DNA from: Chelonoidis abingdonii | Taxonomy: Eukaryota; Chordata; Testudines; Testudinidae | Direction of reading: 5' to 3' | Assembly: GCF_003597395.2 (NCBI RefSeq) | Contig: NC_133772.1 | Span: 141,628,997-141,692,996 of the forward strand | DNA: 64,000 nucleotides | Part shown: positions 58,463 to 64,000 of the stretch, piece by piece | Layout: each line of letters starts with the position of its first letter | How positions within the stretch are numbered: position 1 is the first letter of the stretch | Notes under the pieces: model-generated | Seen by the model: the letters and a program-made list of their open reading frames with translations, nothing else | Database searches by the model: none | Told to the model about the DNA's origin: nothing | Position numbers and translations under genes: made by a program

Positions 58463-61400
58463 CTACATGGATTCTCGCTCTTCGGGCTGCTGTAATTCTG
58501 CATCTGTCTCATCACTCACAGCACTGGTTGGCCCTGAGGCTTCAATCATCTCTGCATCTCTTTCATCAGACCCACAGAAGGGTGGCTCAGGGATTTCTAT
58601 GAGATCTACTCCAGCTGCATAACTGCTGGACCGGTATCCTTGATCTATGGACTGCTGCTCTTCTTTAAGTTGTTGAATGCACGTCTCATTCGTTTGCTGG
58701 CTTTTACTCTTCACTAATTTGCCTGTTTTTCTGTTGATCCAAGTCCCTTCCTCTTGAGAAATGACACCGTAAATAGACTGACCTTCATCTATCACCTCTG
58801 TGGACAACGTGTGGCTCAGCAGAGTTTGCTCACTCACAAGGCCAGTTGGCTCCTGGGTTCCATATCCTTCTGTTTCAGCCACATTGCTGTCACGCCGGAA
58901 TTCTTGCTCCACGGACTTCTGGCTACTGTGCCGGGATTCTTGTTCTGGGAGCGGTTGCACTTCCACATCTGTTCCATCACCGTCAGGTCCAGCTGGCTGT
59001 TGGTTTTCTGACCAGCATTCCTCACCAATACCACTGCTGCGCCGGGATTCTTGCTCTATGGGCTTTTGTGCCGTTGCACTAAGTTTGCGAATTGAAGTGT
59101 GACTTGTCTGTTGACTGTGGCTCATTAATATCTTGCCTGTTTTTCTATTAATCCAGGTCCCTTCCTCTAGAGAAACAATGCTATATGTCTGCTGAACTTC
59201 ATCTATCACTTCTACGGAGGATGTTCTGCTCTGCAGGGTTTCCCCACTTTCCGAGCCAACTGGCTGCTGGGCTTCCATTTCTTTTGGTTTGTCTACAGTA
59301 ACACTGTGCCAGGATTCTTGCCCCATCGGCTGCTCATTGACAAACCAGGATTCTTGCCTCAGAGGCTGCTGCAAGTCTACATCTGCTTCATCACTCTTGG
59401 GGCTGGTTGTCTCTGGGGCGTCAATCATCCCTCCCTTAGCTATGTCACTGCTGCGCCGGGATTCTTGCCCTACCGGTTGTTGTGCTGTCACAGTATGTTT
59501 CTGAATCCCAGTGTCACTTGTCTGTTGGCTATGACTTGTCATGACTTTGCCTGTTCTTCTGTTGATCCAGGACCCGCCCTCTAGGGAAACAATGCTGTAC
59601 GTCTGCTGAGCTTTCTCAAACTTAACTTTGGAGGGTTTCTGCTGGAGTTCTTTGCTCTCAGGACTGGTTGGCTCCCGTGCTTCCGTTTCTGCTGTTTTGT
59701 CGATGTCAATGCTACGCTGGGATTCTTGTCCCATGAGCTGCTGGCTGCTATGCCAGGACTCTTGTCCTTTGAGCTGTTTTACGTCTGTTTCACCACTTCC
59801 CAGTCCACTTGGCTCTTGGGGTTCTACCTTGACTCCTCCAGTTGCACCACTGCCCCGTCGGGACTGCTGCCCTGTGGATGGTTGCGTGGTTACACTAAAT
59901 TTCTGAATCCAGGTGTCACTTGTCTGTTGGCTATTGCTCATCATGACTTTGCCTGTTCTTCTGTTGATCCAGGTCCCTCCCACTAGAGAAACAATGCTGT
60001 ACGTCTGCTGGGCTTTCTCGATCACAACAATGGAGGGTCTTCTGCTTTGTTGGACTTCCTCAATCACACGATCAATTGACTGCTGGCTGCTGCATCGGGA
60101 CTCCTGCCCCACCGGCTGCTGGCTGCTGCGCCGGGATTCCTGACCCACCGGCTGCTGGCTGCTGCGTCGGGATTCCTGCCCCACCGGCTGCTGGCTGCTG
60201 CGTCGGGATTCCTGCCCCACCGGCTGCTGGCTGCTGCGCCGGGACTCCTGCTCCACCGGCTGCTGGCTGCTGCGCCGGGACTCCTGCCCCACCGGCTGCT
60301 GGCTGCTGCGCCGGGACTCCTGCCCCACCGGCTGCTGGCTGCTGCGTCGGGATTCCTGCTCCACCGGCTGCTGGCTGCTGCGCCGGGACTCCTGCCCCAC
60401 TGGCTGCTGGCTGCTGCGCCGGGACTCCTGCCCCACCGGCTGCTGGCTGCTGCGCCGGGACTCCTGCCCCACCGGCTGCTGGCTGCTGCGTCGGGATTCC
60501 TGCTCCACCGGCTGCTGGCTGCTGCGCCGGGACTCCTGCCCCACTGGCTGCTGGCTGCTGCGCCGGGACTCCTGCCCCACCGGCTGCTGGCTGCTGCGCC
60601 GGGACTCCTGCCCCACCGGCTGCTGGCTGCTGCGTCGGGATTCCTGCTCCACCGGCTGCTGGCTGCTGCGCCCAGACTCCTGCCCCACTGGCTGCTGGCT
60701 GCTGCGCCGGGACTCCTGCCCCACCGGCTGCTGGCTGCTGCGCCGGGACTCCTGCCCCACCGGCTGCTGGCTGCTGCGTCGGGATTCCTGCTCCACCGGC
60801 TGCTGGCTGCTGCGCCCAGACTCCTGCCCCACTGGCTGCTGGCTGCTGCGCCGGGACTCCTGCCCCACTGGCTGCTGGCTGCTGCGCCGGGACTCCTGCC
60901 CCACCGGCTGCTGGCTGCTGCGCCGGGACTCCTGCCCCACCGGCTGCTGGCTGCTGCGCCGGGACTCCTGCCCCACCGGCTGCTGGCTGCTGCGTCGGGA
61001 TTCCTGCCCCACCGGCTGCTGGCTGCTGCGCCGGGACTCCTGCCCCACCGGCTGCTGGCTGCTGCATCGGGACTCTTGCTCCACCGGCTGCTGGCTGCTG
61101 CGTCGGGATTCCTGCCCCATCGGCTGCTGGCTGCTGCACCGGGATTCCTGCCCCATCGGCTGCTGGCTGCTGCGCCGGGACTCCTGGCCTACAGGCTGCT
61201 CCACTTGTGCACCTGATTCAGCACTCGCAAGAGAAATTCTGTCTTCAGCATCATTTGCCTCTCCTTTCGCTGTATCAGTGCTGCTCTGGGATTTCTGAGG
61301 CGTGGCCTTCAGAAGCTCCGAGAGAGCTTTCCTACTCCAGACGAGACTTGTTTGCTGACTTTTGTTTGTCATTTCTCTGCTCGTTCTTGGGCTGATCCAG

Positions 61401-61906
61401 ATCACTCCCTCCTCGGCATAAACTTCATTCACCACCTGAGCCTGCTCTCTTGTTTCTCTGGAAGATTTTTGGTTATGCTGGGACGGTTGCCTTAGGGACT
61501 GCTGGCTGCTCTGCCAGGATTCTTGTCCCAGAATAGTTCTGCTAATTTTCTCACTCCCAGGAACATCTGTCTGCTGAGCTTGGTCCATCAGCTCTTTTCT
61601 TTTATAAACACTCACATTGCTGTCTGTCTGCTGAACCTGGTTCACCTTTGCTTTAAACAACTTTCTGCTCTGTGAGGCTTCCTTCTCCACAGGCTGCTGC
61701 ATGACTGGCCTAGTGTCCTGATTGTCAGAAACAACCTGCCTCTGGGGTTGATTTATCTCATCGCTAGATCTAGCATTGTTGTCACTGCTAAATTTGACAC
61801 TCCCTGTATCATCTCTCTGTTGTTCTTCATCTATGTCTTCTTTGTCTGTTATTTGGATCGTGTAGCTTACTTGCTCTTGGTAGACTGTTGTCTCAGCATC
61901 AGCCAT
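58463..61906 (-). CDS. FSCB-like sperm fibrous-sheath protein, 1147 aa, single exon
   Basis: One uninterrupted frame runs from ATG in a strong context (GAGATGG) to TAG. Layout: an acidic N-terminus (1-90); QQTD motifs at 92-95 and 111-114; a W170-I-S-P-R...EMTNKS-QQTS block; 31 tandem 12-residue RRSSQQPVGQES units (244-611); then four modules of about 136 residues, each with QQTYSIVSL-like text, WINR(R/K)TGK (W646, W780, W918, W1056) and SQQT. It has almost no cysteine, no signal peptide and no membrane segment. Human FSCB, as I recall it, is also single-exon and carries SQQTD, an EMTSKS-LQTD block and long repeats. FSCB is a PKA-phosphorylated CABYR partner in the sperm-tail fibrous sheath, and the RRSS units are PKA consensus sites. 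The gene-poor setting also fits. Orthology is inferred, so I give no symbol. Alternatives are a reptile-specific testis protein or an unrelated repeat protein. Confidence 0.65.
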   Translation of the reverse strand: MADAETTVYQEQVSYTIQITDKEDIDEEQQRDDTGSVKFSSDNNARSSDEINQPQRQVVSDNQDTRPVMQQPVEKEASQSRKLFKAKVNQVQQTDSNVSVYKRKELMDQAQQTDVPGSEKISRTILGQESWQSSQQSLRQPSQHNQKSSRETREQAQVVNEVYAEEGVIWISPRTSREMTNKSQQTSLVWSRKALSELLKATPQKSQSSTDTAKGEANDAEDRISLASAESGAQVEQPVGQESRRSSQQPMGQESRCSSQQPMGQESRRSSQQPVEQESRCSSQQPVGQESRRSSQQPVGQESRRSSQQPVGQESRRSSQQPVGQESRRSSQQPVGQESRRSSQQPVGQESRRSSQQPVGQESGRSSQQPVEQESRRSSQQPVGQESRRSSQQPVGQESRRSSQQPVGQESGRSSQQPVEQESRRSSQQPVGQESRRSSQQPVGQESRRSSQQPVGQESRRSSQQPVEQESRRSSQQPVGQESRRSSQQPVGQESRRSSQQPVGQESRRSSQQPVEQESRRSSQQPVGQESRRSSQQPVGQESRRSSQQPVEQESRRSSQQPVGQESRRSSQQPVGQESRRSSQQPVGQESRRSSQQPVGQESRCSSQQSIDRVIEEVQQSRRPSIVVIEKAQQTYSIVSLVGGTWINRRTGKVMMSNSQQTSDTWIQKFSVTTQPSTGQQSRRGSGATGGVKVEPQEPSGLGSGETDVKQLKGQESWHSSQQLMGQESQRSIDIDKTAETEAREPTSPESKELQQKPSKVKFEKAQQTYSIVSLEGGSWINRRTGKVMTSHSQQTSDTGIQKHTVTAQQPVGQESRRSSDIAKGGMIDAPETTSPKSDEADVDLQQPLRQESWFVNEQPMGQESWHSVTVDKPKEMEAQQPVGSESGETLQSRTSSVEVIDEVQQTYSIVSLEEGTWINRKTGKILMSHSQQTSHTSIRKLSATAQKPIEQESRRSSGIGEECWSENQQPAGPDGDGTDVEVQPLPEQESRHSSQKSVEQEFRRDSNVAETEGYGTQEPTGLVSEQTLLSHTLSTEVIDEGQSIYGVISQEEGTWINRKTGKLVKSKSQQTNETCIQQLKEEQQSIDQGYRSSSYAAGVDLIEIPEPPFCGSDERDAEMIEASGPTSAVSDETDAELQQPEERESM
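58680..60020 (-). repeat. Four tandem copies of a 136-residue (about 408-bp) coding module
   Basis: The WINR(R/K)TGK tryptophan codons lie at 59971, 59569, 59155 and 58741, so module spacing is 134, 138 and 138 codons. Each module also has an E-P-(T/S)-S/G-x-E-S linker, a Q-E-S-x-x-S-S/D segment and the flanking QQT pair. The first and second copies are most alike (KAQQTYSIVSL and GKVM). The last is most diverged (GQSIYGVISQ). This is an internal segmental duplication separate from the 36-bp array. Confidence 0.85.
60074..61177 (-). repeat. 36-bp coding minisatellite, 31 units
   Basis: From the first array arginine codon (61177-61175) to the last (60097-60095) is exactly 1080 bp, that is 30 x 36, so 31 units with no length variants. 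Consensus protein unit: RRSSQQPVGQES. Of these, 26 have RRSS, three have RCSS (units 2, 4 and 31) and two have GRSS (units 11 and 15). EQES replaces GQES just before units 4, 12, 16, 20, 24 and 27, mostly every fourth unit, so the array was built partly from four-unit (144-bp) blocks. Confidence 0.95.
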
Positions 61907-62640
61907 CTCTTCTTTTTCTGGAGTGCTGCTATACTGAGACAGCAGATCCCTGGTCTAGCTTCTGCCAAGTTTCTCAGTTTTGCTAGCTAACTGGGCCAAT
62001 GGTAAACTTCTCTCTCTCCTGTCTGGTTCACTTCCCCAGGATGAGTCTATCTCTTAAAAACTAGAAGTAATTCAATGTTGTAAGCTATTTTTCACCCTTG
62101 TTGGATCCCACTTCAAGGGGGTTTTCTTCTAATCAGGGCTGTGACTTGTTTCTAGGTTGCTTCATTGTCCAGGTGGATGATAAGTTTCTGTATGTTTCTT
62201 CTGCCTATTCAGAGCCAGTTGGAATCATGGCACAAAAGCTAAAAGAATAGCCTTGGGTCTTCTGGACTGGGTCTCATTCTGTGCACCGTGTCTCCCTGGT
62301 GGATTCCTGTTCTGGCTCTGTGACTAACTGCCATGCTGTTCTAGAAGCTTTAGATGTCTATGACATCATTGTCCAACCTGTCTCCAGGCCTCTGCCTTGG
62401 TCCCTCTGCACGTTTATTTCATTGTATGTATTCACTAGAGGTGGGCCTGAATCAGAAATCCAGACCTGAACCCTCTTCATCTTTGAGCAGCTTTGAACCT
62501 GGGACCAGAGCTGGAATGTGTGACTCCTCCCCATCTCTAATATTTACAGATTTCTTCCCAGGTAGTGTGCCCTGTGTTGAAAGGGATAGACTGCAAATTG
62601 CTGGTCCCTTCACTTATCTCAAGGCCTCTGAAACAGCAGC
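61907..62640 (-). promoter_or_regulatory. Upstream region of the FSCB-like gene
   Basis: No repeat is recognised here. On the minus strand a TATA-like TTTTTAAGAG (complement of 62051-62060) lies about 150 bp before the ATG. A CRE-like TGATGTCA (complement of 62361-62368), one base from the palindromic TGACGTCA, lies about 455 bp before it. CRE-type sites are typical of post-meiotic genes driven by CREM. Both matches are short and could be chance. No CpG island is evident. Confidence 0.25.
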
Positions 62641-62790
62641 AGCATAAGTTTCCAAGACATGCATCTGACAAAGTGGGTATTCACCCACAAAAGCTTATGT
62701 ACCAATACATCTCTTAGTCTATAAGGTGCCACAGGACTCTTTGTTGCTTTTTACAGATCCAGACTAACACAGCTACCCCTCTGATACTTT
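62640..62790 (+). repeat. Dispersed turtle repeat with GTGGGT...ACCCAC hairpin core
   Basis: 'gcatctgacaaagtgggtat' and 'tcacccacaaaagcttatgt', then 'agtctataaggtgccacagg' and 'agactaacacagctacccct', form the 3' portion of the family also at 20930-21205 and, inverted, at 16600-16814. It lies just upstream of the FSCB-like gene on the opposite strand. Confidence 0.75.
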
Positions 62791-62983
62791 CCAAGACAGT
62801 GATCATTACAGCTTTCCATCAAATTCATTCACTTTTCCTTTTTGTAATTTATTCTGAAGTTAGTTCAGATTTTTAAAAAGCAGCTTTTTTGTTTTGTTTT
62901 TGAAAATCTGCTTTACAGCATTTCTACTAGAGATAGGTTTTATGAGAACCATAATTCACAAATGCTTATTTCAGCACAACAAT

Positions 62984-63335
62984 TCATAGATTCATAGACT
63001 CTAGGACTGGAAGAGACCTCAAGGGGTCTTCAAGTCCAGTCCCCTGCCCTCATGGCAGGACCAAATACTGTCTAGACCATCCCTGATAGACATTTATCTA
63101 ACCTACTCTTAAATATCTCCAGAGATGGAGATTCCACAACCTCCCTAGGCAATTTATTCCAGTGTTCAACTACCCTGACAGTTAGGAACTTTTTCCTAAT
63201 GTCCAACCTAAATCTCGCTTGCTGCAGTTTAAGCCCATTGCTTCTTGTTCTATCATTAGAGGCTAAGGTGAACAAGTTTTCTCCCTCCTCCTGATGACAC
63301 CCTTTTAGATACCTGAAATTAGGATCCGGCTCCTG
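62984..63335 (-). mobile_element. CR1 LINE 3' end, minus strand, with ORF2 C-terminus
   Basis: Tail 'attcatagattcatagactc', then 'gactggaagagacctcaagg'. The minus-strand frame 63275-63072 encodes the closing residues of CR1 ORF2 (SNGLKLQQARFRLDIRKKF, HWNKLPREVVESPSLEIFK). The frame is intact over these 60-odd codons but the copy is 5'-truncated. Quality drops after about 63335. Confidence 0.9.
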
Positions 63336-63419
63336 TTCAATATCTTCACTTCAAGACTTAGACTTGGCATTAAGATAGTGTCCTTAATTAAGTCGCTAGA
63401 CTCGATATACAAAACGGAA

Positions 63420-64000
63420 GAATGCAAATGCTTTGAGGCAAAGGTCAAAACTTTTCAAATATGATCTGGACAATTGTGAGAAATGGTCATGAGGATTAAA
63501 CCGGAATGAACGTTCAAATCAAGCAAAAGTTGCTCTCCATCTTAGGAAGGAAATCGTTTTCTATAACTAACATGAACGTGAGAAGACGATGTCTAGCGGA
63601 GAATAGGCACGAAAGAGAACTCTAGGGTCGATAGTGAGACCACAGCCATTGAGCAACATTCTCTCGTAGTAAAGCCTGAGATGCTGTTGCAAAAAAATGC
63701 AAAGTTAGATGTACTTGTGCGTGGATGCATTAAAGGGTGTTCTAGTCAAACATGACACATAGAAGTCGATATAACTTTTCCTTATCACTGCGCTGGGTTA
63801 GGTTCAACTGGATATTGTGTCGCTAGTCTCTGGCAATCCAACCATTCAAGAAAGATTCGTAGAATGAAATATGAAAGGTACGTCAAGAAGCACAACATAA
63901 TTATAGGGACTCTTGAGACACATGACTACGTAAGGAAGGGCTGAAGAGATTGGGTTTGTTTAAGTTTGGAAATAAGAGAGACTGAGAGGACATGATAGCA
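63420..64000 (+). mobile_element. CR1 LINE ORF2 region, plus strand, error-rich
   Basis: 'atgctgttgcaaaaaaatgc', 'gcgctgggttaggttcaact', 'gattgggtttgtttaagttt' and the closing 'gagaggacatgatagca' follow CR1 ORF2 in order. Many small indels break the frame. It lies head-to-head with the CR1 at 62984-63335 and looks like uncorrected read sequence that continues past the window. Confidence 0.75.

Noticed and set aside
60076..61395. 439-codon plus-strand frame rich in CCxGxPAPPAAG, and a 355-codon minus-strand frame of QQPAAGGAGVP
   Set aside because: Both are other-frame translations of the 36-bp minisatellite. A stop-free unit whose length is a multiple of three stays open in several frames automatically. 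The frame with non-repeat N- and C-terminal coding parts is the 1147-codon one.
58463..61906. QQT motifs as dynein light chain (LC8) binding sites
   Set aside because: LC8 sites usually read (K/R)xTQT. Here the residue before Q is glutamine and the basic residue is not consistently placed, so I do not claim it.
58463..61906. Epidermal differentiation (trichohyalin or cornulin-like) repeat protein
   Set aside because: Such proteins often have an EF-hand start or cysteine/glycine-rich ends and lie in a cluster. None of these is seen, and the QQT/W blocks point elsewhere. It remains an alternative if the profile search fails.
1..64000. CRISPR arrays, operons, phage or bacterial genes
   Set aside because: The only regular array is the protein-coding minisatellite without spacers. 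All other content is vertebrate repeat DNA.

Overview
This is vertebrate genomic DNA, almost certainly from a turtle. I infer that from dense CR1 LINE copies ending in the GATTCTATGA-type tail, hAT, Harbinger, DIRS and Ty3/Gypsy relics, several solo LTRs, and tRNA-like hairpin repeats of the kind I associate with turtle genomes. There are no prokaryotic operons, CRISPR arrays or phage genes. The window is gene-poor and I can defend only one intact protein-coding gene.

That gene is a 1147-codon, apparently single-exon reading frame on the minus strand (58463-61906). It opens at an ATG in a strong Kozak context and has a candidate AATAAA about 200 bp past its stop. It carries 31 tandem copies of a 12-residue unit (36 bp), most containing RRSS, a protein kinase A consensus. 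Six further blocks pair a W-I-x-R/K segment with QQT motifs. I read it as a fibrous sheath CABYR-binding protein (FSCB)-like sperm-tail gene. This rests on the QQT/EMTxKS-like motifs, the single-exon structure and the gene-poor setting, and it is inference.

Layout. 1-9.0 kb is clean sequence with three LTRs (1.8-2.85, 3.27-4.00, 5.82-6.96 kb) and CR1 tails. 9.07-10.04 kb (CR1 plus an LTR start) reappears with many indels at 11.2-12.25 kb. A CpG-rich stretch lies between them, and poorly interpretable sequence runs to about 14.9 kb. A 25-N gap at 16.8 kb is followed by noisy sequence whose 17.4-19.15 kb part is an inverted, error-rich copy of 21.1-22.6 kb. After a 100-N gap comes a minus-strand Ty3/Gypsy 3' end (23.2-24.6 kb). 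26.8-32.0 kb holds Harbinger pieces, including a broken transposase and a convergent Myb-gene relic, with a 1.3-kb CR1 next to them. 34.2-36.5 kb has a tRNA-like hairpin repeat and a broken DIRS retrotransposon. 38.0-40.66 kb has three hAT-type elements. The third is cut by a 25-N gap and its other half lies at 48.2-48.35 kb with the same 8-bp target duplication, so most of 40.7-48.2 kb is probably a gap-filling artefact. 49-55 kb has two CR1 copies, each split by a nested LTR-like insertion, and another hAT element. The FSCB-like gene follows, then opposed CR1 copies to the end.

The pattern of 25-N gaps beside error-rich duplicate sequence suggests long-read gap filling of a short-read assembly. 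Reading-frame calls in those stretches cannot be trusted. Apart from the sperm-tail candidate, the window is repeats, relics and unannotatable intergenic DNA.
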